NCBI GenBank assembly: GCA_937935995.1
Contig: CALGXF010000047.1
Location: 1-9,803 of the forward strand
DNA length: 9,803 nucleotides
Source of the DNA: an uncultured Alphaproteobacteria bacterium
Lineage (GTDB): Bacteria; Pseudomonadota; Alphaproteobacteria; CAAHEQ01; UBA3637
Reading direction: 5' to 3'
This document shows, piece after piece, positions 1-6,143 of this stretch. Positions within the stretch are counted from its first letter, which is position 1. Each line of letters opens with the position of its first letter. The translations under genes and the position numbers were made by a program. The notes beneath the pieces were generated by a model. It searched no databases, was not told where the DNA came from, and saw only the letters and a list, made by a program, of their open reading frames with translations.

Positions 1-14
1 CCCCCCAGAGTCAA
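1..14 (-). promoter_or_regulatory. Possible -35 element and G tract of a leftward gene outside the window
   Basis: On the minus strand CTTGAC, three more bases and then at least six G read out of the left edge. The arrangement matches the sequence upstream of the pilin-like gene almost exactly (C6-A-n2-GTCAAG on the plus strand). The -10 element and the gene itself would lie outside the window. Confidence 0.3.
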
Positions 15-35
15 GCGGAAAATTTTTCTTTTTGA

Positions 36-64
36 TTGAAATTTATCCTTGTTTTTTGTATGCT
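36..64 (+). promoter_or_regulatory. Predicted sigma-70-type promoter for the metallophosphoesterase gene
   Basis: A TTGAAA hexamer (36-41) is followed after 17 bases by TATGCT (59-64), in an AT-rich stretch 28 bases before the start codon. This matches a housekeeping promoter in sequence and spacing. It rests on pattern only. Confidence 0.45.
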
Positions 65-91
65 CATCTTATTCAAAAAAAGGTATAAAAA

Positions 92-898
92 ATGAAGATT
101 TTATTTTGCGGAGATGTGGTCGGCAGCTCCGGACGAAAAGTATTAAGGGCGTTCCTGCCGACCTTAAAAGAAACATTGGATTTAGATTTTATTGTTGTCA
201 ATGCCGAAAATGCGGCGCACGGTTTCGGCTTAACACCTAAAATGTATAAGACACTCAAAGAGTTGGGCATCCATGTCATGACAATGGGCAACCACACATG
301 GGATAAAAAAGACATTGTGGATGTATTGCAAAACGAAGTTGATATTGTCCGCCCGTTAAATTATCCCGAAGGAACGATTGGGCGCGGATTTTGCGTATAC
401 ACATTGCCAGACGGTCGGAAAGCCGCCGTTGCTCAAGTGCTGGGTCAGGTCTTCATGCGGGATGTTGACAATCCTTTTCAAGCGCTCAAACAAATCACGG
501 ACAAATACACACTTGGTCGAGATTATCAAGCATTTATCGTTGACATTCACGGCGAAGCGACCTCTGAAAAGATGGCAATGGGCTTTTTTATGGACGGTAA
601 AGCGTCTTTGGTGGCCGGAACACACACGCACATTCCGACGGCTGATGCCATGATTTTGCCGAAAGGCACAGGTTACATCACCGACATCGGCATGTGCGGC
701 GATTATTATTCCATCATTGGGATGCAGGTTGAAACGGCGATGCCGCGCTTTGTTGACAAAGCGGCTAAAACCCGCTTACAGCCTGCGGAAAAAGAAGGAA
801 CGTTGTGTGCCGTTTATTTGGAAACAGACGATGAAACAGGCTTGTGTCGAACAATCCGCCCGGTACGACTGGGCGCTCACTTAATCGCAACACGCTAA
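92..898 (+). CDS. ymdB: YmdB/TIGR00282-family metallophosphoesterase
   Basis: Predicted cytoplasmic dimetal phosphodiesterase of 268 residues, close to the usual family length of about 260-280. The metal-binding motifs appear in family order: GDVVG with D8, NAEN with N37/E39/N40, GNHTWD with N67/H68, the HGEATSEK segment with H153, and GTHTHIPTAD with H178 and H180. Members studied in Bacillus (YmdB) and Deinococcus hydrolyse cyclic nucleotides or other phosphodiesters; the substrate here cannot be read from sequence. There is no signal peptide or membrane segment. The start has only a weak A-rich AAGGT ribosome site, but it begins exactly at the conserved MKILFCGD beta strand. The gene lies 79 bp upstream of yebC on the same strand, an arrangement common in alphaproteobacteria. 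Confidence is high for the family and moderate for the symbol. Confidence 0.93.
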   Translation: MKILFCGDVVGSSGRKVLRAFLPTLKETLDLDFIVVNAENAAHGFGLTPKMYKTLKELGIHVMTMGNHTWDKKDIVDVLQNEVDIVRPLNYPEGTIGRGFCVYTLPDGRKAAVAQVLGQVFMRDVDNPFQALKQITDKYTLGRDYQAFIVDIHGEATSEKMAMGFFMDGKASLVAGTHTHIPTADAMILPKGTGYITDIGMCGDYYSIIGMQVETAMPRFVDKAAKTRLQPAEKEGTLCAVYLETDDETGLCRTIRPVRLGAHLIATR

Positions 899-916
899 AA
901 ATTGTCAGGCGCCCTC

Positions 917-945
917 TTGAAAAAAAGGCGTATATATGTTAATCT
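917..945 (+). promoter_or_regulatory. Predicted promoter for yebC-ruvC-amidase
   Basis: In the 79-bp gap after the metallophosphoesterase gene, TTGAAA (917-922) is followed after 17 bases by TAATCT (940-945). yebC and the downstream genes could therefore be transcribed independently of the first gene. No clear terminator precedes it, so read-through is also possible. Confidence 0.4.
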
Positions 946-977
946 TGCGCCACATTACGTAAAGAAAGGAAGTTATT

Positions 978-1730
978 ATGTCAGGTCATTCACAGTTTAA
1001 AAACATTATGCACAGAAAAGGCGCTCAAGACCAAATGCGCGCCAAAGTCTTTTCTAAATTGGCCAAAGAAATTACGGTCGCGGCCAAAATGGGTCTGCCG
1101 GATCCGGCTTCCAATCCCCGTTTGCGGTCTGCGATTTTAGCGGCTCGCGCCGAAAACATGCCGAAAGACAACATTGAACGCGCGATTAAAAAAGGCTCGC
1201 CCGGTGAAGACAGCACGGTTTATGATGAAGTTCGTTATGAAGGATACGGACCCGGCAACGTTGCCGTCATTGTTGAAGCATTGACTGATAACCGTACGCG
1301 GACGGCTCCGAATTTACGTTCTGCTTTTTCAAAACGCGGCGGCAACATGGGCGAAAGCGGTTCTGTTGCGTTTAACTTTGAACGCGTCGGATTGATTGAA
1401 TATCCGGTAACGGTTGCGGACAATGACACGATGTTCGAAGCAGTCATTGAAGCCGGTGCCAACGATGTGGAATCAGATGAAGAAACGCACACCATTTATT
1501 GCAACCCGGATGATTTGTTCACGGTTCGGGCTGAATTGGAAAAGAAATTCGGCGACCCGACGATTTGCCGGTTAGATTGGAAAACATTGGTTTCAACGCC
1601 GGTCACAGATATGGAAACTGCCGAAAAATTGATGAATTTCATCGCCGGCATTGAAGAAGACGATGATGTTCAACGCGTGATTACCAATGCAGACATTGCT
1701 CCGGAAATTTTGGAAAAGCTGAACGGTTAA
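978..1730 (+). CDS. yebC: YebC/PmpR-family regulator
   Basis: A 250-residue protein matching the whole length of the YebC family. It opens with the signature MSGHSQFKNIMHRKGAQD and continues with FSKLAKEITVAAKMG and NPRLRSAILAARAENMPKDN. The diagnostic segments YEGYGPGNVAVIVEALTDNR (about residues 88-107) and GGNMGESGSVAF (about 121-132) are also intact. The family was named as DNA-binding transcriptional regulators (PmpR); more recent work links YebC proteins to the ribosome and to translation of difficult, proline-rich stretches. Which role applies here cannot be told. A good ribosome site (AAAGGAAG) sits about 6-7 bases upstream of the ATG. The stop codon overlaps the ruvC start by one base, and yebC-ruvC adjacency is widespread in proteobacteria. 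Confidence 0.96.
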   Translation: MSGHSQFKNIMHRKGAQDQMRAKVFSKLAKEITVAAKMGLPDPASNPRLRSAILAARAENMPKDNIERAIKKGSPGEDSTVYDEVRYEGYGPGNVAVIVEALTDNRTRTAPNLRSAFSKRGGNMGESGSVAFNFERVGLIEYPVTVADNDTMFEAVIEAGANDVESDEETHTIYCNPDDLFTVRAELEKKFGDPTICRLDWKTLVSTPVTDMETAEKLMNFIAGIEEDDDVQRVITNADIAPEILEKLNG

Positions 1731-2209
1731 TGCGAATATTAGGACTTGACCCCGGTTTAAGGCACACAGGTTGGGGCCTGATTGAAAAAGAAGGCTCAAA
1801 AGTAACCTTTGTGGCGGCCGGGGTTATTTCCGCGCAAACGGATTTAACGTTGGCCGAACGGTTGGCCGAGATTCATACAGCCATTACGCAGGTGATTTTA
1901 GACTTCAAACCCGATGAAGCTGCTATTGAAGAAACGTTTGTCAATAAAAATCCGACATCAACATTAAAGTTAGGACAAGCGCGCGGTGCCATTATTTTGG
2001 CGCCGGCCGAACATCACATTTCGGTTGCGGAATATACGCCGAACCAAATCAAAAAAATGGTGGTCGGAGTCGGGCATGCGGATAAAAATCAAGTCGACAT
2101 GATGGTGCGCCGGATGTTACCGACTTTGCCGGAGCACATTCCGCCCGATGCATCGGATGCTTTGGCTGTTGCTTTGTGTCATGGTTTTATGCGAAGTGTT
2201 CTCAAATGA
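1730..2209 (+). CDS. ruvC: Crossover junction endodeoxyribonuclease RuvC
   Basis: Holliday-junction resolvase, which nicks four-way junctions symmetrically as a dimer together with RuvAB. The 159 residues have an RNase H-like fold signature. The four acidic catalytic residues align with those of E. coli: D7 in ILGLDPGLRHTGWG, E67 in AIEETFVNKN, and D140 and D143 in PPDASDALAVALCHG. The LKLGQARGAI segment (about 79-88) is also typical. The protein is somewhat short compared with about 170 residues in E. coli, but the core is complete. The start overlaps the yebC stop (TAATG) with no separate Shine-Dalgarno sequence, so translation is probably coupled. The 3' end overlaps the amidase start (ATGA). 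Unusually, ruvA and ruvB do not follow; they must lie elsewhere in the genome. Confidence 0.96.
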   Translation: MRILGLDPGLRHTGWGLIEKEGSKVTFVAAGVISAQTDLTLAERLAEIHTAITQVILDFKPDEAAIEETFVNKNPTSTLKLGQARGAIILAPAEHHISVAEYTPNQIKKMVVGVGHADKNQVDMMVRRMLPTLPEHIPPDASDALAVALCHGFMRSVLK

Positions 2210-2865
2210 AAATCATACAAACACCATCTGTTCATTTTGAACCCCGAACCGAAGCGCCGACATTCATTATTTTACATGCGATTTCAACGCCGCCGCAACA
2301 ATCTATCGCTATTTTAACCCAACGCGAATCCGGAGTCAGCGCCCATTTTTATATTGAACCGAACGGCACTATTCATGAATTGGTTTCTCCCGATTTAAAA
2401 GCTTTCCACGCCGGTATTTCCGGATGGGAAGACAAAACATCTTTGAATGCATGTTCAATTGGGATTGAATTTCAGTGTCGACAAACGACACGGCACCTTT
2501 TTGCCGGATTTACGCAAAAACAAATAACAGCCGGCATCGATTTATGCCATTCTTTGATGCAAACCTATGGTATTTTGGCTCGGCATGTTCTCGGCCACAG
2601 TGACGTAGCCCCCGACCGAAAAGAAGATCCCGGCGTTTTATTTCCTTGGTCAACTTTTGAAAAAGCCGGCATCGGGTTGCAACCGAATGCAGACCTTCCC
2701 GTGACAGATGTTGCTGACCGACTGCGGCAAATCGGATATCCTGTTCAGTTTGGAACAGATGCCTGTATCATTGCTTTTAAACGTCATTTCATGCCCTATG
2801 CACGGTTGGATGCCGAAATAACGACGGCGTTTTTGAAAAAACTGGCACGTTATTCAATCGGTTGA
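2206..2865 (+). CDS. AmpD-like N-acetylmuramoyl-L-alanine amidase with C-terminal peptidoglycan-binding-like region
   Basis: Zinc amidase of the Amidase_2 (PGRP/AmpD) family, predicted to cut the bond between N-acetylmuramic acid and L-alanine in murein or anhydro-muropeptides. The ligands fit the family: H24 in FIILHAIS, H131 in VLGHSDVAPDRKEDPG and D141 in the same segment, with E88 (GIEFQ) and K139 as likely catalytic residues. Residues 1-160 form the amidase domain. Residues about 165-215 (DVADRLRQIGYPV...AFKRHFMP) resemble the helical peptidoglycan-binding domain often fused to such enzymes. I chose the ATG at 2206, which overlaps the ruvC stop as ATGA. A start 30 bases upstream would add ten residues encoded inside ruvC. 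No signal peptide is visible, so a cytoplasmic recycling role is likelier than an AmiD-like envelope role. Its 3' end overlaps the convergent pilin-like gene by 16 bp. Confidence 0.9.
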   Translation: MKIIQTPSVHFEPRTEAPTFIILHAISTPPQQSIAILTQRESGVSAHFYIEPNGTIHELVSPDLKAFHAGISGWEDKTSLNACSIGIEFQCRQTTRHLFAGFTQKQITAGIDLCHSLMQTYGILARHVLGHSDVAPDRKEDPGVLFPWSTFEKAGIGLQPNADLPVTDVADRLRQIGYPVQFGTDACIIAFKRHFMPYARLDAEITTAFLKKLARYSIG

Positions 2866-5081
2866 CATTCTCCGTTTTCATTTAACGTTTCACCATCCGG
2901 ACAAGTCAACAAAGTACATCCTGTTACAGCGGCTGTATGACCGGCCGGACAACAATATGTTCCGACATCGGCGCTTTCATTTGTATCACAAATACATGTT
3001 TGTGTGACCGGCGCATTGTACGGGCATTTCTTTTTGCCGCTGGTACCGTAATCCGGAGCACAGACTTCCAAAGTCGGCAATTCACAAACGCCGCTATAAG
3101 AACACTGCGTTCCGCACATTTGTCCGTTAACGATGCACTGGATAGCCCCGGCTTTTGTTTTATCTCTTCGGCAAAAAATTCCTGTCTTTTCTTGGAAACA
3201 TCCATATAAATCTTGAGCGGAATTATATGTATATATAAATCCATTAGATGTATCGCAGCCCGGATCATAACAGTTGCCGTCATCACATGTTTGCGCAAAA
3301 TCAGAACATCCGTTGGCACATCGTTGATTGTTTCTGTAACATCTGATAGGTCTTTCCATTCTACAGCAAACCGCATCATCGCAACACATTTTTTGTTCCG
3401 CATCATAAGTGGTTCCGGTCGGACATTCTACTGTATCACAAGCTCCGTCACAACTGGGCGGGTTGGAACAATGTCCAGAACATGTTCCGCCGCCGTTAGA
3501 ACATACCCAATAAGAAACGGCCTCTCCATCATAAATCGGATAACACCAAACACCGGCTTCGTTCCACGTACAACCGCCATGATATGTAAACTTGTAATAA
3601 TCCGCACCGGCTTGCGTACAAATATCTAAATCACATACCCCTCGACGAACGGATAAGTCCTTTGATTCACCCATCATACAAGATCGGGAGTCCGTACCCG
3701 TTAACGTATCGCTTTCAAAACAAAAGAACGAGCCCCCACGCCAATAACAATTACTCAATCCGTAACGCGGCGGTATTTTACATCCCCAGCGCCAATTTCC
3801 GGCCATACCATACGGTGTTTTCGAAAAGCTGCCATAACCAAATGCCGACTCATTTTCACAAATGTCTGCCCGACAAATGCCGATCGTACATGTTACAGCA
3901 TCGGCATTATCTGTATTTGTACAATGCGTTCCGCAAATCAAGCCGTTAATATAGCAATAACCATCCTCTCCAGTACAATAAAAACTTTGGCACGTGCCAT
4001 CAACTAAAATGTATCCATTCGGACAACGGCACTTGCCGGTTTCTTCATGCCAAGTCGTTCCATCGGGACACGCACAATTTCCATCGTTGCCACATACTTG
4101 CCCGGCCGGACAACACACATGGTTGCAACAGTTGGTGTCGCAACAATCCATGTCACCACACTTCGTCGCCGTCGGCGTCGGACAACATGTGTTCGATGTC
4201 GTACAATAGTCACTACCGCAATCTGTACAGCCATCTGTACCACACGGCGTTTGAATGACCGTACACTGTCCGTTGCAACATGTTTCCCCTGCCGAACAGG
4301 CCGGAATACATGTTTGGGTCACATCGCCTTGATATTTGGCCAAATAGAAAAGCATCAAATTGGTTTCTTGGTCACATATATCGGATCCGTCAAACAACAC
4401 ATTGTTCACGGTGACGGTTTGAGTTGAATGAAGCATGTCAAGCATAAGGGAACAAACGCGTTTCGGGACATTGTCCACCTGAATGGTAAAAGCCTCTTCG
4501 TTTTCGACCCAAATGGCCATAGGATACCCATGCGTAGACGTATTCCCCAATTCGGCAAGAACCAATTCACCGGTTGTCATATCATAGAGTTGATTACTGT
4601 CCAGAGCAGCAAGTTCCCAAACATGGACATCGTGGATGGTATTGTTGGCTTTGTACTTGGCAAAAGCCCATGTTAATCCGGCGACGGCAATAACGGATAG
4701 TACGCCGACAATGGCCAGCACCGCCAGCATTTCAATCATGCTTCTGCCGAATTGGCATCGGCGGGGCGAAAGGGCGCGGGTGGGCGCCCCGCCGATTTGT
4801 GGCTCGGCCGATGGACATGGGAAACGGTATCCCCATTGGTGAGGCGTTAATCGGTTCAATCGTCCTAACCGGCCGGGGCGCTTTCCCCGCGCGTCCGCCC
4901 CGGCCGGCAAATGCATCCGGTGCAACAATTGAACGAAATTTACAAGGGTCGCCCCGCGAAATGCGGGGGGTCGGGGCGACCCTTTCTTTGACGCATCTTT
5001 CCCGCTTGCGGAATGTATACCTAAACAGAGCGCCCCTTTCCCTAACACATTTTTTCCGAATAAGCTTTTCAACCCCGACAT
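2850..5081 (-). CDS. Cysteine-rich protein with type IV pilin-like N-terminal segment
   Basis: A 743-residue protein, probably anchored in or exported across the inner membrane. Residues 111-140 carry a prepilin-like motif: G112 before R113, then SMIE with a glutamate at mature position +5 (E117), followed by a hydrophobic helix (MLAVLAIVGVLSVIAVAG). Cleavage after G112 by a prepilin peptidase is inferred. Residues 140-257 are a moderately polar, pilin-like head. Residues 258-743 hold about 70 cysteines in EGF/knottin-like spacing, including tandem modules of C-x6-C-x3-C...C-x4-C-x4-C, which suggests an oxidised extracytoplasmic domain. The start is supported by a strong AGGAGG five bases upstream. 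The leader of about 112 residues is far longer than usual for prepilins because it contains a GC-rich palindrome block (residues about 33-109) and a short duplication. The function is unknown; adhesin or minor pilin-like roles are guesses. Confidence 0.8.
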   Translation of the reverse strand: MSGLKSLFGKNVLGKGALCLGIHSASGKDASKKGSPRPPAFRGATLVNFVQLLHRMHLPAGADARGKRPGRLGRLNRLTPHQWGYRFPCPSAEPQIGGAPTRALSPRRCQFGRSMIEMLAVLAIVGVLSVIAVAGLTWAFAKYKANNTIHDVHVWELAALDSNQLYDMTTGELVLAELGNTSTHGYPMAIWVENEEAFTIQVDNVPKRVCSLMLDMLHSTQTVTVNNVLFDGSDICDQETNLMLFYLAKYQGDVTQTCIPACSAGETCCNGQCTVIQTPCGTDGCTDCGSDYCTTSNTCCPTPTATKCGDMDCCDTNCCNHVCCPAGQVCGNDGNCACPDGTTWHEETGKCRCPNGYILVDGTCQSFYCTGEDGYCYINGLICGTHCTNTDNADAVTCTIGICRADICENESAFGYGSFSKTPYGMAGNWRWGCKIPPRYGLSNCYWRGGSFFCFESDTLTGTDSRSCMMGESKDLSVRRGVCDLDICTQAGADYYKFTYHGGCTWNEAGVWCYPIYDGEAVSYWVCSNGGGTCSGHCSNPPSCDGACDTVECPTGTTYDAEQKMCCDDAVCCRMERPIRCYRNNQRCANGCSDFAQTCDDGNCYDPGCDTSNGFIYTYNSAQDLYGCFQEKTGIFCRRDKTKAGAIQCIVNGQMCGTQCSYSGVCELPTLEVCAPDYGTSGKKKCPYNAPVTQTCICDTNESADVGTYCCPAGHTAAVTGCTLLTCPDGETLNENGECQPIE
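4757..4796. repeat. Palindrome 1 (12-bp perfect inverted repeat)
   Basis: ATCGGCGGGGCG (4757-4768) pairs perfectly with CGCCCCGCCGAT (4785-4796) around a 16-base loop. Read on the minus strand it encodes the peptide QIGGAPTRALSPRR, just before the prepilin-like cleavage motif. Confidence 0.85.
4869..4907. repeat. Palindrome 2 (12-bp perfect inverted repeat)
   Basis: CCGGCCGGGGCG (4869-4880) pairs perfectly with CGCCCCGGCCGG (4896-4907) around a 15-base loop. The minus-strand frame encodes LPAGADARGKRPGRLGR. It shares the GGGGCG-loop-CGCCCC design with palindrome 1. Confidence 0.85.
4944..4984. repeat. Palindrome 3 (13-bp perfect inverted repeat)
   Basis: AAGGGTCGCCCCG (4944-4956) pairs perfectly with CGGGGCGACCCTT (4972-4984) around a 15-base loop. 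An alternative inner stem, CCCCGC (4952-4957) with GCGGGG (4963-4968), is possible. The minus-strand frame encodes KGSPRPPAFRGATL. The core hexamers are in the opposite order to palindromes 1 and 2, as if the element were inverted. Confidence 0.85.
4980..5058 (-). repeat. Short in-frame direct duplication in the leader
   Basis: The 25-bp segments 4980-5004 and 5034-5058 match at 18 of 25 positions by eye and are offset by 54 bp (18 codons). They encode FGKNVLGKG (residues 8-16) and SGKDASKKG (residues 26-34). The second copy runs into palindrome 3. This may be an old duplication linked to the insertion. Confidence 0.5.
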
Positions 5082-5086
5082 CGTTT

Positions 5087-5093
5087 CCTCCTC
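5087..5093 (-). promoter_or_regulatory. Strong ribosome binding site deciding the pilin-like gene start
   Basis: On the minus strand GAGGAGG precedes the ATG at 5081, with five bases between. This near-perfect Shine-Dalgarno sequence favours the first ATG. The only later in-frame ATG before the membrane segment (codon 56, at 4916) has none. It therefore supports real translation of the long leader and the palindrome block. Confidence 0.8.
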
Positions 5094-5111
5094 TTGATAA
5101 ACAGATTCAGA

Positions 5112-5140
5112 AACATCTTACAATACCCCCCCACTGTCAA
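5112..5140 (-). promoter_or_regulatory. Candidate promoter of the pilin-like gene, with G-tract spacer
   Basis: On the minus strand a perfect TTGACA (5135-5140) is followed by a run of seven G (5126-5132). The possible -10 elements are GATGTT (5112-5117, spacing 17) or TAAGAT (5115-5120, spacing 14). The -35 element is convincing and the -10 is weak, which may indicate activator dependence. The 108-bp gap to the ankyrin gene holds nothing else recognisable and no clear terminator. Confidence 0.45.
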
Positions 5141-5189
5141 GTAAAAAATGACGGGTATTTATCGGTTTTTTTATGCTTTAAAATTCTGA

Positions 5190-6008
5190 CTAGGCAATTT
5201 CACGCGTATTGCTTTTCCAATCAAATGAAACAGACCGATGGACGGCAATTGTTTCGGGCTTTTGAATATCCCGACATCTTGACGCTATTTCATGGAAAGC
5301 AGATCTTGCTTGAATATCATCGCCGACCAAACAGTGATTTTGTTCATCGACATACTGAAAATTCGGTGTTTTTTGCGCCAATCGATAAGCCATATCATAA
5401 TTTCCAGCTACAAGTGCTTCATGGGCCGCAGTTCGACCGGCTTTGTTTTTCATCCCGTAAAGAACCTTTTTATCACCGAAAACACATGCTTCGATTTCCT
5501 TTTCCAAGCGGCGGATATATCGGTCATCCGATTGCATAGCGGCTAAATGCAACAACGTATTTCCGTCCCAATCAACAGCAGTTAAGTCTGCTCCACATGA
5601 AACCAAATAATCAAATGTTTTATAGCCACACGTGTTCAATAAACAAGTCATTGCCGGCGTTCGTCCGCAAAAACCGTGCTCATCAAACGCAAATCCATGC
5701 TCAACCAACTTTTGAATAATCGGCAAATCCGCATCGTCATAAGCCATATAGGAAACAGCATTTTTTTGATTATAGCCTTTCAAATTTTTATCCAACGCGG
5801 GAACACTTAAAAAAGCGTCAATTAATTTTGAGTCTCGTTCAAACAAAGCATGAAAAAAGGCCGGATGACGAATTTCTTCATCGTTTCGACCTTGTTTTTC
5901 AATCCAAACCTCGTTCGCCAAGGCAGGTGTTCGTTTCAAAGCACGCGTTATCGTTTGATATCGGCGGCGTTCAATTGCATCAAATATCCAACTTTTCTTT
6001 AAAACCAT
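5190..6008 (-). CDS. Ankyrin-repeat protein
   Basis: A protein of 272 residues with no signal peptide or membrane helix and about four to five ankyrin-like repeats. The clearest are around residues 85-109 (DLPIIQKLVEHGFAFD), 114-147 (GRTPAMTCLL...FDYLVSCGADLTAVDWD), 149-170 (GNTLLHLAAM...) and 190-215 (AGRTAAHEALVAGNYDMAYRL). The G-x-T-x-L/A-H-x-A helix starts and the GADLTAVD turn are characteristic. Ankyrin repeats bind other proteins; the partner cannot be guessed from sequence. I chose the second ATG (6008) because the AGAGGA ribosome site lies six bases before it. The first ATG (6014) directly abuts that site and would add Met-Gln. The gene stands alone between the pilin-like gene and groEL, on the same strand as both. 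Host-associated bacteria often carry such proteins, but no secretion signal is visible. Confidence 0.85.
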   Translation of the reverse strand: MVLKKSWIFDAIERRRYQTITRALKRTPALANEVWIEKQGRNDEEIRHPAFFHALFERDSKLIDAFLSVPALDKNLKGYNQKNAVSYMAYDDADLPIIQKLVEHGFAFDEHGFCGRTPAMTCLLNTCGYKTFDYLVSCGADLTAVDWDGNTLLHLAAMQSDDRYIRRLEKEIEACVFGDKKVLYGMKNKAGRTAAHEALVAGNYDMAYRLAQKTPNFQYVDEQNHCLVGDDIQARSAFHEIASRCRDIQKPETIAVHRSVSFDWKSNTREIA

Positions 6009-6014
6009 TTGCAT

Positions 6015-6020
6015 TCCTCT
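6015..6020 (-). promoter_or_regulatory. Ribosome binding site deciding the ankyrin gene start
   Basis: AGAGGA on the minus strand directly touches the ATG at 6014 but lies six bases before the in-frame ATG at 6008. The spacing favours the downstream ATG as the start. Confidence 0.55.
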
Positions 6021-6050
6021 TCGATTTTCAGTGAATATCTTTATATGAAG

Positions 6051-6079
6051 AGTTTAGGCTTTAATTTTCATTTGTGCAA
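6051..6079 (-). promoter_or_regulatory. Predicted promoter for the ankyrin gene
   Basis: On the minus strand TTGCAC (6074-6079) is followed after 17 bases by TAAACT (6051-6056), about 40 bases before the start codon. It lies downstream of the groEL terminator, so the ankyrin gene is probably its own transcription unit. Confidence 0.45.
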
Positions 6080-6093
6080 TAGGAAAACAAAAG

Positions 6094-6126
6094 AAAAAAG
6101 CTCCCCTTTTTCAAGGAGAGCTTTTT
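6094..6126 (-). terminator. Rho-independent terminator after groEL
   Basis: On the minus strand AAAAAGCTC, a T-G wobble and CCTT pair with AAGG and GAGCTTTTT around a GAAA loop, ending in a T run. It starts 18 bases after the groEL stop. The A and T runs on both sides could make it work in either direction. Confidence 0.88.
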
Positions 6127-6143
6127 GAAAGATAAAGCGTCGG

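Larger units (their letters stand above)
4757..4984. repeat. GC-rich in-frame block with three palindromes
   Basis: A block of 228 bp (76 codons) inside the pilin-like gene. It is visibly richer in G and C than the flanking coding sequence and contains three perfect inverted repeats of 12-13 bp with 15-16 base loops. All three arms contain GGGGCG or CGCCCC; in the first and second this hexamer lies directly against the loop, and in the third one base away. The encoded peptide is rich in Arg, Pro, Gly and Ala, unlike the rest of the protein. It separates a lysine-rich N-terminus from the pilin-like membrane segment. The pattern fits insertion of palindromic elements that keep the reading frame, as known for Rickettsia palindromic elements. 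Membership of any known family is not claimed, and the exact ends are uncertain. Confidence 0.65.

Noticed and set aside
901..977. A terminator between the metallophosphoesterase and yebC genes
   Set aside because: Only a four-pair CGCC/GGCG stem with a long loop is possible, and no T run follows. A promoter is the better reading.
2176..2205. Upstream ATG adding ten residues to the amidase
   Set aside because: It lies inside ruvC, has no ribosome site and lengthens the protein beyond the domain start. The ATGA overlap at 2206 is the usual coupled arrangement.
4757..4984. A CRISPR array or insertion sequence
   Set aside because: The repeats are palindromes of unequal spacing with no regular spacers. 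There is no transposase gene and I see no flanking target duplication.
4799..5539. Plus-strand open frame of 246 codons across the palindromes and beyond
   Set aside because: It runs antisense to the pilin-like 5' end, the promoter gap and the 3' end of the ankyrin gene. It has no ribosome site and no protein-family features. The open frame follows from the GC-rich palindromes.
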